Assembly (NCBI GenBank): GCA_048497495.1
Contig: JAFHCF010000227.1
Location: 1 to 41,418, forward strand
Source: JAFHCF01 sp048497495
GTDB lineage: Bacteria > Pseudomonadota > Alphaproteobacteria > Rhizobiales > Ancalomicrobiaceae
Reading direction: 5' to 3'
DNA: 41,418 bases
Shown: positions 15,957 through 24,276 of the stretch, piece after piece
Numbering within the stretch: the stretch's first letter is position 1
Layout: every line of letters begins with the position of its first letter
Notes under the pieces: generated by a model
Told to the model about the DNA's origin: nothing
The model's database searches: none
The model's input: only the letters and a program-made list of their open reading frames with translations
Position numbers and translations under genes: made by a program

Positions 15957-16886
15957 TCAACGATCGCAACTCGCGTCCTCCACCAGCCAAGAAACCATTT
16001 CGTCGAAGGGAATGCCCGAATGCGCCGCCATGTCCGGGACGAGTGAGGTCGCCGTCATGCCGGGCTGGGTGTTCACTTCCAGACAGACCAGTTCGCCCGT
16101 GCCGTCCGGGTCGTAACGGAAGTCGGCTCGCGACACGCCGCGACAGCCGAGCGCCCGATGCGCCTCGACTGCCAGCATTTGAACCTTTTGGTAAACATCT
16201 GGTAAAATTCGCGCCGGAAGGATGTGGCGGGACCCACCTTTTCGATACTTGGCGTCGAAGTCGTAGAAGGCCTGGCCCTCGGGCAGGATCTCGATGATGC
16301 CGAGCGCCTTCTCCTCGCCCGGCCGTCCCATCACCGCGCAGGTCAACTCCTTGCCGTCGACGAACTTTTCGACCAGCACGGCATCGCCGTAGGGCCAGTC
16401 CGGGCGGGTCAGTTCCTGGGGCGGATGGGTGCGGTCGGCGGCGACGATGATGACGCCGAAGGACGAGCCTTCGGCCACCGGCTTGACCACGTAGGGCGGC
16501 GCCATGGGATGGGCCTTCGCCGCCTCGAAACGGCTCATGGTGACGCCCTCGGCGACCGGGATCCCGACCTGTCGCAGCACCAGCTTGGCCTTGTCCTTGT
16601 GCATGGCCAGCGCCGAGGCGAGGATGCCGGAGTGGGTGTAGGGGATCCTCAGGGTCTCGAGCATGCCCTGGACGGCGCCGCCCTCGCCCCAGGGGCCGTG
16701 CAGCGCGTTGAAGGCGGCGTCGGGCGCCAGTTCGGCGAGGCGGGCGTAGATGCCGTGATCGACGTCGAGGCGGGTGACGCGGTAGCCGGAGCGTTCGAGG
16801 GCGCCGGCGCAGGCTTCGCCCGACCACAGGCTCACCGGACGCTCGCTGTCCCAACCGCCCATCAATACCGCGACATGCTTCGACAT
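15957..16886 (-). CDS. ddl: D-alanine--D-alanine ligase
   Basis: Ddl joins two D-alanines with ATP, supplying the dipeptide that MurF adds to the muropeptide. The 309-aa protein is an ATP-grasp enzyme. It starts HVAVLMGGWDSERPVSL, then has NALHGPWGEGGAVQG, YVVKPVAEGSSFGV and the metal-binding end CLEVNTQPGMTATSLVP. It lies between murB and ftsQ, as in other dcw clusters. Around 16,180-16,215 its codons are unusually AT-rich, including a rare TTA leucine codon, and they overlap a TTAC-N7-TTAC motif upstream of ftsQ. Upstream of the start, 16,887-17,135 contains no gene but has another CtrA-like motif. Confidence 0.96.
   Translation of the reverse strand: MSKHVAVLMGGWDSERPVSLWSGEACAGALERSGYRVTRLDVDHGIYARLAELAPDAAFNALHGPWGEGGAVQGMLETLRIPYTHSGILASALAMHKDKAKLVLRQVGIPVAEGVTMSRFEAAKAHPMAPPYVVKPVAEGSSFGVIIVAADRTHPPQELTRPDWPYGDAVLVEKFVDGKELTCAVMGRPGEEKALGIIEILPEGQAFYDFDAKYRKGGSRHILPARILPDVYQKVQMLAVEAHRALGCRGVSRADFRYDPDGTGELVCLEVNTQPGMTATSLVPDMAAHSGIPFDEMVSWLVEDASCDR
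16191..16205 (-). promoter_or_regulatory. TTAC-N7-TTAC motif inside ddl, candidate ftsQA control site
   Basis: On the minus strand the ddl coding sequence reads TTTTACCAGATGTTTACC. This gives TTAC twice at the 11-bp period of CtrA sites, with one mismatch in each half. It lies about 330 bases upstream of the ftsQ ATG. The codons that form it are AT-rich and include a TTA leucine. In Caulobacter, ftsQA is transcribed from a CtrA-dependent promoter close upstream of ftsQ. A similar role here is inference. Confidence 0.35.
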
Positions 16887-16993
16887 TCGCCGACGTCCTC
16901 GTTGGCGGAGCCACCCGCGCCGCCGGTTCCATGCAAGACAGACGAGCCGACGCCACGAACGTGCCGGTCCGTTTCCAAAGTTGCGCCGTATGG

Positions 16994-17008
16994 TTACCGA
17001 ATGGTTAA
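16994..17008 (-). promoter_or_regulatory. CtrA-like site upstream of ddl
   Basis: The minus strand reads TTAACCAT-TCG-GTAACCAT, which is TTAA-N7-GTAA. It has one mismatch to TTAA-N7-TTAA, and TTAACCAT is a common CtrA half-site form. It sits about 110 bases upstream of the ddl start, in the 249-bp gap between murB and ddl. Confidence 0.4.
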
Positions 17009-17135
17009 CGAGGCGGATTTCGCCATCGCGAAATTCCGAGCAAGTGGCGGAAAGGACGCGGCTCTTTCCGGCGCCCGGCCGAGGGGTCGGGCGGGGCGCG
17101 GGTGGCGGGCGGGCCGCGGTCGGCGCGGCGTCGGC

Positions 17136-18086
17136 TCAGAGCCCCAGGAACGGCGCGATCTCGCCGCCATCGGCGAAGGCGCCGAGCCGCTTGATCTCCC
17201 AATCGAGGCGGATGCCGGAGGTCTCGAGCACACGGGCGCGGACCGTCTCGCCGAGGAGTTCGATGTCGTGGGCGGTGGCGTCGCCTTCGTTGATCAGGAA
17301 GTTGCAGTGCATCTCGGACACACGCGCCCCGCCGACCGCCAGACCGCGACAGCCGGCGGCGTCGACCAGTTTCCAGGCGGACTGGCCGGGCGGGTTCTTG
17401 AAGGTCGATCCGCCGGTCTTGGAGCGGATCGGCTGAGCGGTCTCGCGGTGCTCGGTGACTTTGTCCATTTCCGCCTCGATCGCGGCGCGCTCGCCCGGCA
17501 CGCCCTCCATGATCGCCGAGACGAAGATCAGGTCGTCCGGCGCCGCGCTGTGGCGATAGGAATAGCCCATGTCGGCGTTCGACAGGATCACCGGTTCGCC
17601 GGCTCGGGTCACCGCCGTCACCTCGACGACGCGGGCGGCGGTGTCGCCGCCGTTCGCCCCGGCGTTCATCCGCAGCGCTCCGCCGATGCCGCCGGGGATG
17701 CCGAAATAGAAGGCGAAGCCGGCGACCTCGGCGTCGAGCACGGCGCGGGCCACCTGCTTGTCGGCGATCGCCGCGCCGACCTCGAAGCGGGCGCCGCCGA
17801 GATGCCTCACCCCGCCGAAGCCGCGCTGCGACAGGCGGATGGTGACGCCGGGCACGCCGCCCTCGCGGATCAGCAGGTTGGAGCCGAGGCCGACGACGGT
17901 CACCGGCACGTCGGCCGGCAGGCGGGCGAGGAAGCGCCGGAGATCGTCGACGTCGGCGGGCTGGTAGTAGAGCTCGGCCGCGCCTCCGACCCGAAACCAC
18001 GTGGTGTCGCCGAGCGCGAAGCCCGGCAGCAGGGCGCCGCGGATGTCGGCGATGTCGAGGCGGGCGAGGAGGTCGGTCGACGTCAT
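17136..18086 (-). CDS. murB: UDP-N-acetylenolpyruvoylglucosamine reductase
   Basis: MurB is the FAD-dependent cytoplasmic enzyme that reduces enolpyruvyl-UDP-GlcNAc to UDP-MurNAc with NADPH. ATG 18086 gives 316 aa. The FAD-binding part has TTWFRVGGAAELYYQP, GLGSNLLIREGG and FYFGIPGGIGGALRMNAGA. The C-terminal part has the catalytic-serine loop KTGGSTFKNP and NFLINEGDATAHDI. The gap to murC is 31 bases, so the two are co-transcribed. An AGGA lies twelve bases before the ATG, rather far, but no better start is seen. Confidence 0.96.
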   Translation of the reverse strand: MTSTDLLARLDIADIRGALLPGFALGDTTWFRVGGAAELYYQPADVDDLRRFLARLPADVPVTVVGLGSNLLIREGGVPGVTIRLSQRGFGGVRHLGGARFEVGAAIADKQVARAVLDAEVAGFAFYFGIPGGIGGALRMNAGANGGDTAARVVEVTAVTRAGEPVILSNADMGYSYRHSAAPDDLIFVSAIMEGVPGERAAIEAEMDKVTEHRETAQPIRSKTGGSTFKNPPGQSAWKLVDAAGCRGLAVGGARVSEMHCNFLINEGDATAHDIELLGETVRARVLETSGIRLDWEIKRLGAFADGGEIAPFLGL

Positions 18087-18117
18087 CGGCGCGATGGGTC
18101 CTGCGGTTCGCGGTGGC

Positions 18118-19539
18118 TCAGGCGGTGCCGGCGGCCAGTTGCTTCGGCAGGGCATAGGCCCACTGGGTGATGTTGCCGGCACCGAGGAAGACGACATAGT
18201 CGCCGGGTGCGGCCATTTCGCGGACGAGGCCGGGAAGCTGGTCGGGGCTTTCGAGCGCGGTGACGTGGCGGTGGCCGCGGCCGCGCAGGCCACCCACCAG
18301 CGTGTCGCGGCTGATGCCCTCGATCGGCGCCTCGCCGGCGGCATAGACGTCGGCGATGATCACCCGGTCGGCGTCGTTGAAGGCCTGGGAAAACTCCTCG
18401 AAGAGCGAGGCGAGGCGGCTGTAGCGGTGCGGCTGCATGACGGCGATCACCTTGCCGCCCTTGCCCTCGCCCTCGACGGCGGTGCGCGCCGCCTTGAGGA
18501 CGGCCATGATCTCGACCGGGTGGTGGCCGTAGTCGTCGAAGACCTGGATGCCGTTCCAGGTGCCGGTCGGGGTGAAGCGGCGCTTGACCCCGGTGAACTC
18601 GGCGAGCCCCTTGCGGATCGCCTCGGCCGAGAGGCCGAGCTGGTCGGCGACGGTCACGGCGGCGGTGGCGTTGGCGATGTTGTGGACGCCGGGCATGTTG
18701 ACGACGAGATCGGGGATGATCTTCTCGGTACCGGCGATGCGGTCGCGCACCAGCACCGTGAAGCGCGACTGCTGGCCGAGCACCTGGACGTCGGACCAGC
18801 GCACGTCGGCCTGCGGGTTGGTGCCGTAGGTGATGATGCGGCGATCCTCGATCTTGCCGACGAGCGCCTGGACCTCCGGGTGATCGAGGCACATCACGGC
18901 GAAGCCGTAGAAGGGGACGTTCTCGACGAAGTGCTTGAAGGCGTCCTTGACCTTGTCGAAGGTGCCGTAGTGGTCGAGGTGCTCGGGGTCGATGTTGGTG
19001 ACGACCGCGATGTCGGCCGGCAGCTTGACGAAGGAGCCGTCGCTCTCGTCCGATTCCACCACCATCCACTGGCCGGAGCCGAGGCGGGCATTGGTGCCGT
19101 AGGCGTTGATGATGCCGCCGTTGATGACGGTCGGGTCGAGGCCGCCGGCGTCGAGCAACGCCGCCACCATCGAGGTGGTGGTGGTCTTGCCGTGGGTGCC
19201 GCCGACCGCGATCGCCGACTTGAAGCGCATCAGCTCGGCGAGCATCTCGGCGCGGCGCACCACCGGCAGGAAGCGCTCGCGGGCGGCGACGAGCTCGACG
19301 TTGTCGGGCTTGATCGCCGAGGAGACGACGACGACGCGCGCCTCGCCGAGGTTGGCCGCGTCATGGCCGACGAAGACGGTGATGCCCTTCTCGCGCAGAC
19401 GCTGGACATTGGCGTTGTCGCTGGCGTCCGAGCCCTGGACCTTGAAGCCGAGCGTGTGCAGCACCTCGGCGATGCCGCTCATGCCGATGCCGCCGATCCC
19501 GACGAAATGCACGGGTCCGATGGTCGAGGGCATCTTCAT
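18118..19539 (-). CDS. murC: UDP-N-acetylmuramate--L-alanine ligase
   Basis: MurC adds L-alanine to UDP-MurNAc, the first step in building the stem peptide. ATG 19539 has AGGA seven bases upstream and gives 473 aa. Motifs are the N-terminal HFVGIGGIGMSGIAEVL, the P-loop GTHGKTTT at residues 114-121, NIDPEHLDHYG, and VFDDYGHHPVEI followed by QPHRYSRL in the C-terminal half. It normally follows murG directly. Here it is the first gene of the minus-strand block and is about 15 kb from murG, so it must be driven by a promoter of its own in 19,540-19,750. Confidence 0.97.
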   Translation of the reverse strand: MKMPSTIGPVHFVGIGGIGMSGIAEVLHTLGFKVQGSDASDNANVQRLREKGITVFVGHDAANLGEARVVVVSSAIKPDNVELVAARERFLPVVRRAEMLAELMRFKSAIAVGGTHGKTTTTSMVAALLDAGGLDPTVINGGIINAYGTNARLGSGQWMVVESDESDGSFVKLPADIAVVTNIDPEHLDHYGTFDKVKDAFKHFVENVPFYGFAVMCLDHPEVQALVGKIEDRRIITYGTNPQADVRWSDVQVLGQQSRFTVLVRDRIAGTEKIIPDLVVNMPGVHNIANATAAVTVADQLGLSAEAIRKGLAEFTGVKRRFTPTGTWNGIQVFDDYGHHPVEIMAVLKAARTAVEGEGKGGKVIAVMQPHRYSRLASLFEEFSQAFNDADRVIIADVYAAGEAPIEGISRDTLVGGLRGRGHRHVTALESPDQLPGLVREMAAPGDYVVFLGAGNITQWAYALPKQLAAGTA

Positions 19540-19627
19540 GGGGGGGTCCTTCCGTGGTCGCGGCGTCGCCTCGCCGTCGGGCGCATCGTCGATTCGCGCC
19601 TGTCTACCCAGGTTTCCCAGGGATGTC

Positions 19628-19676
19628 GAACCATTGCAACCGGATCGGGCGGATGGTTCGTAGGCGAGGAACCATC
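19628..19676. promoter_or_regulatory. Three GAACCAT/ATGGTTC half-sites upstream of murC
   Basis: GAACCAT (19628-19634), ATGGTTC (19653-19659) and GAACCAT (19669-19675) form two overlapping inverted repeats. The downstream pair extends to GATGGTTC-N9-GAACCATC (19652-19676). They lie 90-140 bases upstream of murC, where a promoter for the inverted block is expected. No regulator can be named. Confidence 0.3.
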
Positions 19677-19750
19677 GCGCACCCGGGCAGCCCGATCCAT
19701 GGGTAGCCACCGGTGCGGTTCGCATGCGCTCGCCGCACCCGGCGCGATCC

Positions 19751-21382
19751 TCACGTGACGACGTTCGGCTCTTCCCGTCCCGTGCGCTTCTCGATGCCGG
19801 CGATACTGTCGGCGGCGGCCAGCACGCCGGTGAGGACCATCTGGGGGTCGAGGTCGTGGCGGTCGGGGTCGTCCTCGAAGCGCTCGACGTAGAGGCGCAG
19901 GGTGGCGCCCTCGGTGCCGGTGCCGGAGAGGCGGAAGATGGCGCGGCTGCCGTCCTCGAAGCCGACGCGCACGCCCTGTCTGGTCGACACCGAGCCGTCG
20001 GTCGGGTCGGTGTAGGCGAAGTCGTCGGCGCTCGCCACCCGCAGCCCGGCGAAGACCTTGCCCGGCAGGGTCGGCAGCGCGGCGCGCAGGTCGGCGAAGA
20101 GTGTATCGGCGACCGCCGTCGGCAGGGCCTCGTAGTCGTGGCGCGAATAGTAGTCGCGGCCGTAGGTCTTCCAGTGGTCGTGGACGATCTCCATGATCGA
20201 CTGCTTGCGGGTGGCGACGATGTCGAGCCAGATCAGCACCGCCCACAGGCCGTCCTTCTCGCGAACATGGTCGGAGCCGGTGCCGGCGCTCTCCTCGCCG
20301 CAGATGGTGACGCGGCCGGCGTCGAGCAGGTTGCCGAAGAACTTCCACCCGGTCGGGGTCTCGTACATGCCGACGCCGAGCTTCTCGGCGACGCGGTCGG
20401 CGGCGCGGCTGGTCGGCATCGAGCGGGCGATGCCCTTCAGGCCGGCGGTATAGCCCTTGGCGAGGTGGAGGTTGGCGGCGAGCAGCGCCAGGCTGTCGGA
20501 CGGCGCCACCGAGATGCCGCGGCCGAGCACGATGTTGCGATCGCCGTCGCCGTCGGAGGCCGCGCCCATGTCGGGGGCGTCGGGGCCGAACATGATGTCG
20601 AAGAGTTCCTTGGCATGCACCGGGTTCGGGTCGGGGTGGTGGTGGCCGAAGTCGGGCAGCGGCGTGCCGTTGACGACGGTGCCCTCGGCCGCCCCGAGCT
20701 CGCCCTCGAGGATCGCCGTGGCATAGGGGCCGGTAATGGCGCTCATGGCGTCGAAACGCAGGGTGAAGCCGGAGGCGAAGAGCGCGCGGATGCGGTCGAA
20801 ATCGACCAGATGGCGCATCATCTCGACGTAGTCGGCGACCGGATCGACGATCTCGACCCCCATGCCGGCGAGGTCGAAGACCCCGAGCGCGTCGATCGGC
20901 GGGGCGGCCTCCTCGACGATGCGATAGGAGGCGATCGTCTCGGTCGCGGCGAAGATGGCGTCGGTGATCGGCTCGGGCGCCGGGCCGCCGTTGGCGACAT
21001 TGAACTTGAGGCCGAAGTCCTCGTCCGGGCCGCCGGGGTTGTGGGAGGCGGAGAGGACGAAGCCGCCGTAGGCCTTGCGCTCGCGGATCAGGTTGGAGGC
21101 GGCCGGCGTCGACAGGAAACCGTTCTGTCCGACGATGGCGCGTCTCGCGCCGTTCGCCGCCAGCATGCGCAGGATGACGGCGATCGCGGTGTCGTTGAAG
21201 TAGCGGCCGTCGCCGCCGACCACGATGTCGCGATCCTTCACGCCACCGGCGCCCTCGATGATCGCCTGGACGTAATTCTCGAGATAGCCGGGCTCCATGA
21301 AGATCCGGGTCTTCTTGCGCAATCCGGAGGTGCCCGGTTTCTGGCCGGCGATCGGCCGGGTGGGGACGGTGAGGGCGGCCAT
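19751..21382 (-). CDS. pgm: Phosphoglucomutase (alpha-D-glucose phosphate-specific)
   Basis: This enzyme interconverts glucose 1-phosphate and glucose 6-phosphate, feeding glycogen, nucleotide sugars and cyclic glucans. ATG 21382 has AAGGAG seven bases upstream and gives 543 aa. The phosphoserine loop SASHNP is at residues 111-116 (Ser113). The metal loop DGDGDRN starts at residue 277 and the sugar loop GEESAG at residue 362. The phosphate-binding end is RLSGTGTEGATLRLY. Early KPGTSGLRKK and full length place it with the eukaryote-like Pgm group common in alphaproteobacteria, rather than with phosphomannomutase. The exonuclease/CBS gene ends 125 bases upstream on the same strand. Confidence 0.94.
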   Translation of the reverse strand: MAALTVPTRPIAGQKPGTSGLRKKTRIFMEPGYLENYVQAIIEGAGGVKDRDIVVGGDGRYFNDTAIAVILRMLAANGARRAIVGQNGFLSTPAASNLIRERKAYGGFVLSASHNPGGPDEDFGLKFNVANGGPAPEPITDAIFAATETIASYRIVEEAAPPIDALGVFDLAGMGVEIVDPVADYVEMMRHLVDFDRIRALFASGFTLRFDAMSAITGPYATAILEGELGAAEGTVVNGTPLPDFGHHHPDPNPVHAKELFDIMFGPDAPDMGAASDGDGDRNIVLGRGISVAPSDSLALLAANLHLAKGYTAGLKGIARSMPTSRAADRVAEKLGVGMYETPTGWKFFGNLLDAGRVTICGEESAGTGSDHVREKDGLWAVLIWLDIVATRKQSIMEIVHDHWKTYGRDYYSRHDYEALPTAVADTLFADLRAALPTLPGKVFAGLRVASADDFAYTDPTDGSVSTRQGVRVGFEDGSRAIFRLSGTGTEGATLRLYVERFEDDPDRHDLDPQMVLTGVLAAADSIAGIEKRTGREEPNVVT

Positions 21383-21507
21383 GGCGGACTCCTTGGAAGC
21401 GGCGGGTCGCTCCCTGCGTAGCCGAGGCCGGCCGGGAATTCCATACGCGCTCGAACGAAGGCGGCCCCGGATCGGCGATATCGATGCCGGTGACGGCGCG
21501 GCGAGGG

Positions 21508-23610
21508 TCAGATCCGCCCCTCGTTGATGAGGTCGATGGCGATCGTGACCTTCTTCAGCGCTTCGGCGAGGGCGGAGCGGGCCTTCTTGGGGATGCCCTC
21601 CGGGCTCACCCGGGTGGAGAGCGGGATGCCCTGTTCGGTATCGGAGAGCTGTTGGGCGAGCATGGCGCCGAGGATCGCCTGATGGGCGGCGATCAGCGCC
21701 TCGATGTCGTCGGGTGAGCCGATGCCGCGTTCGCGCAGGCCGCGCAGCCGGTCGGGGGTGGCGTGGCGGCGGATCCCGTGGCGGATCGACAGCGCGCGCG
21801 CGGCGGTGAAGATCGGCATCAGGCCGTTCTTCTTGATGTCGATCCGGCCCTTCTCGTCGGTCTTGAAGCCGCCGAACAGGGTGAAGGGCGAGCGTCCCTC
21901 GCCGGCGTGGATCGTCAGGAGCTTGACGAAGTCGGGGGCGCGGCCGCCGACCTCGTAGGCGTGGTTCCAGATGGTCTCGCCGAGGGCGGCGTCGCCGTGG
22001 ACCGGCACGCCGTCGAAGAAGATGTCGACGTTGAGCAGATCCTCGGGCTTCTGGCGGCGCACCCAGCCGTCGATCTGGGCGAGCCAGGCGGCGAGCGACA
22101 TCCGCCAGACGCCGTTCTTCGCCATCACGCCGCCCTTGCAGAAGGGGATTCCGACCTCGTCGAGCACCGCCGCCATATGGATGGCCATGGCCTCGAACCA
22201 ACGGTCCTCCGGCCCGCCGGCCTCGCCCGTCTCAAAGACGACGGCGTTGTCCTGGTCGGCGGCGAGAAGGCTCTCGCCGCGCCCGGCGGAGCCGAGCACC
22301 AGGACGCAATAGGGGACCGGCGGTCCTCCCTTGCCGTCCTCGATCATCCGCGCCTCGGCGAGTTGCGCGGCGCGCCGGGTCATGACGCAGATCTCCGAAC
22401 TGATCACCTCGGAGACGATGCGCGGCTCGACGTCCTCCTCGAGCAGGGAATTCGCCATCAACGGCAATTTGGCCCAGGCCCGGCCGAGCGTGGCGACGTT
22501 GGGGGCGTTGTCGATCTCGTCGCCGAGAACGATCGCGCTGGAGGCGCGTTGGCGCAGCAGGTTGCGCGGCGTCAGCGCCCCGATGATCTCGCCGCGCGCG
22601 TCCCGGACGCCGAGATGGCGCAATCCGAGGCGATCGAGCCGACCGATGGCGCGGTAGACGAAGGCGCTCTCCGACACCGTCTGCAGAGGCGTGGTGGCGA
22701 TGGCGCCGAGCCGCTCGTCGAGCGCGGCGGCGCCCTTCTCGTAGAGCCGCTTGAGGACGTCGCGTTCGGTGACGATGCCGGTTCGCCCGTCGTCGGCCTC
22801 GACGAAGACCGAACTGATGCGGCGCTCGGCCAGAACCGCGATCGCCTGAGCGAGGGTGTCGTCGGCGGAGGCGGTCACCGGCGGGGAACTCATCACGTCG
22901 CGCACGCGGTGCCGATAGGGATAGCTGTCGATGGTGACGAGGGCCGGAGCCTCGCCGCCGGCGCTCGGATTTTCGACGGCCATGAAACCGCCGGAGCCGC
23001 GCGCCTCCATCTCGTTGATCTTTCCGCAGGCGGTGCTCGCCTCGGCGAAGGTGCGGATGCCGCGGGCGCGTAGATGCGGCACCAGGGCGGTGAACACCCG
23101 CGCGGTGGCGACCGCGTCGCCGATCGCGGTGTGGCGGGCTTCGTTGACGATCGAGAGCCAGGCGCACAGGCCGTCGAGGTCGTAGTGTGCGAGGGTGGGG
23201 GAGACGACGCGGGCGAGCCAGCGGACATCGAGAAATCGGCGCGCCCGCCAGGGACGATCGGCGAGGCGGTATTCGCGCTCCAGCATGGCGAGATCGTAGG
23301 AGAGCGTATGGCCGATCAGCACCGACTTGCCGAGATAGGCGGCGAAGCGGGGCTCGAGCTCGGCGAAGCTCGGCGCCTCCTTCACGTCGGCGTCGACGAT
23401 GCCGTGAATGCGGGACGTCTCCGGCGGAATGGCGATGCCGGGGTGGACGAGACTATCGAAACAGTCGCCGAAATCGATTTCGGTGCCGTGGACGCGAACG
23501 GCGCCGATCTGGACGATCCTCGCGACCCGCGCGTCGAGGCCGGTCGTCTCGGTGTCGAGCACTACGGCGTCCAAGGCGGAAAGCGGCGTCGAATAGGCGT
23601 TGGCGACCAT
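21508..23610 (-). CDS. Fusion of 3'-5' exonuclease, CBS pair and DUF294-type nucleotidyltransferase
   Basis: This 700-aa protein has three parts. Residues 10-180 are a DnaQ/DEDDh exonuclease with all catalytic residues: Asp19 and Glu21 in DTETTG, Asp106, and His160/Asp165 in HTAIGD. Residues 228-355 form two CBS modules, which usually bind adenine nucleotides (RVRDVMSSPPVTASADDTL, GIVTERDVLKRL). Residues 370-700 are a DUF294-type nucleotidyltransferase with GSAGRGESLLAADQDNAVV (Asp452, Asp454) and a helical C-terminal half related to GlnD. The gene diverges from a DUF4212/sodium:solute symporter pair. CBS-DUF294 proteins are often encoded beside such transporters, so it may sense nucleotides and control that carrier. 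The substrate is unknown. Confidence 0.88.
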   Translation of the reverse strand: MVANAYSTPLSALDAVVLDTETTGLDARVARIVQIGAVRVHGTEIDFGDCFDSLVHPGIAIPPETSRIHGIVDADVKEAPSFAELEPRFAAYLGKSVLIGHTLSYDLAMLEREYRLADRPWRARRFLDVRWLARVVSPTLAHYDLDGLCAWLSIVNEARHTAIGDAVATARVFTALVPHLRARGIRTFAEASTACGKINEMEARGSGGFMAVENPSAGGEAPALVTIDSYPYRHRVRDVMSSPPVTASADDTLAQAIAVLAERRISSVFVEADDGRTGIVTERDVLKRLYEKGAAALDERLGAIATTPLQTVSESAFVYRAIGRLDRLGLRHLGVRDARGEIIGALTPRNLLRQRASSAIVLGDEIDNAPNVATLGRAWAKLPLMANSLLEEDVEPRIVSEVISSEICVMTRRAAQLAEARMIEDGKGGPPVPYCVLVLGSAGRGESLLAADQDNAVVFETGEAGGPEDRWFEAMAIHMAAVLDEVGIPFCKGGVMAKNGVWRMSLAAWLAQIDGWVRRQKPEDLLNVDIFFDGVPVHGDAALGETIWNHAYEVGGRAPDFVKLLTIHAGEGRSPFTLFGGFKTDEKGRIDIKKNGLMPIFTAARALSIRHGIRRHATPDRLRGLRERGIGSPDDIEALIAAHQAILGAMLAQQLSDTEQGIPLSTRVSPEGIPKKARSALAEALKKVTIAIDLINEGRI

Positions 23611-24007
23611 CGGCGACCTCGTATCGAATCGCGACCTGCTCGACCAGATGAAGCGGTCGTATACCCAAGTGTAGCGACAATTTTGGTTCGCGACCCGCGC
23701 GGCGCCTGCGATCTTCGTCGATCGCGATGAGACGGCAAATCACCTGACCTGGTGTGTCGAAATAGAGGCTGATCTGAAAAGCGCAATAAACTTATATATA
23801 TGCCGCATAGCGGAAGAAATATATTGCAGTGCAAACCAGGTTATCTCTGCGCTGTATGCAGCTAAAGTATGATTCGCCATTCGTCCGACGCATGCCTAGC
23901 GTGTCGGTGGGAGGGTGTCGAAGCGATCGGGGTGTCTGCCTCGGTCGGTTTGCTGCTGTTCCCGCCTGATGATCCGGAAAACAACGAATACAGGCGAGGA
24001 AACGAGG
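23611..24007. promoter_or_regulatory. Divergent AT-rich intergenic region
   Basis: This 397-bp gap separates the divergent exonuclease/CBS protein and the symporter pair. No gene is seen. Around 23,755-23,880 it is much richer in A and T than its flanks and includes the near-palindrome TTGCAGTGCAA (23824-23834). A long-range ACCTGGT/ACCAGGT repeat lies either side. Promoters for both directions are expected here, but I cannot place -35/-10 boxes reliably. Confidence 0.4.
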
Positions 24008-24262
24008 ATGTCTCAAGGTGAAGATCGCTACTGGCAGAGAACCAGTAGCCTGATGTGGACGATGATGGCCCTGTGGCTGTTTTTCAGTTTCGTGATCCAC
24101 TTTTTCGTCAATTCCCTGAACTCCATTGTGATCGCCGGCTTCCCGGTCGGATTCTACATGGCTGCCCAGGGCTCGCTGATCGTCTTCGTGATCATGTTGT
24201 TCGTCTTTTCCAAGAGGCAGGACACCATCGATCGCGAAGAAGGCGTCGCTGAAGAAGATTGA
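24008..24262 (+). CDS. DUF4212 small membrane subunit of a sodium:solute symporter
   Basis: This 84-aa membrane protein has two hydrophobic helices, at about residues 15-35 and 40-67. It shows the family pattern RYWQRTSSLMWTMMALWLFF and GFPVGFYMAAQGS, with a charged tail after SKRQD. It belongs to the small-subunit family found directly upstream of VC_2705-type sodium:solute symporters, in the way DUF485 accompanies ActP. ATG 24008 has GAGGA seven bases upstream. The next gene starts 14 bases after the stop. The role as partner subunit rests on this conserved pairing, not on biochemistry visible here. Confidence 0.85.
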   Translation: MSQGEDRYWQRTSSLMWTMMALWLFFSFVIHFFVNSLNSIVIAGFPVGFYMAAQGSLIVFVIMLFVFSKRQDTIDREEGVAEED

Positions 24263-24276
24263 TGGAGGGAAAGATC

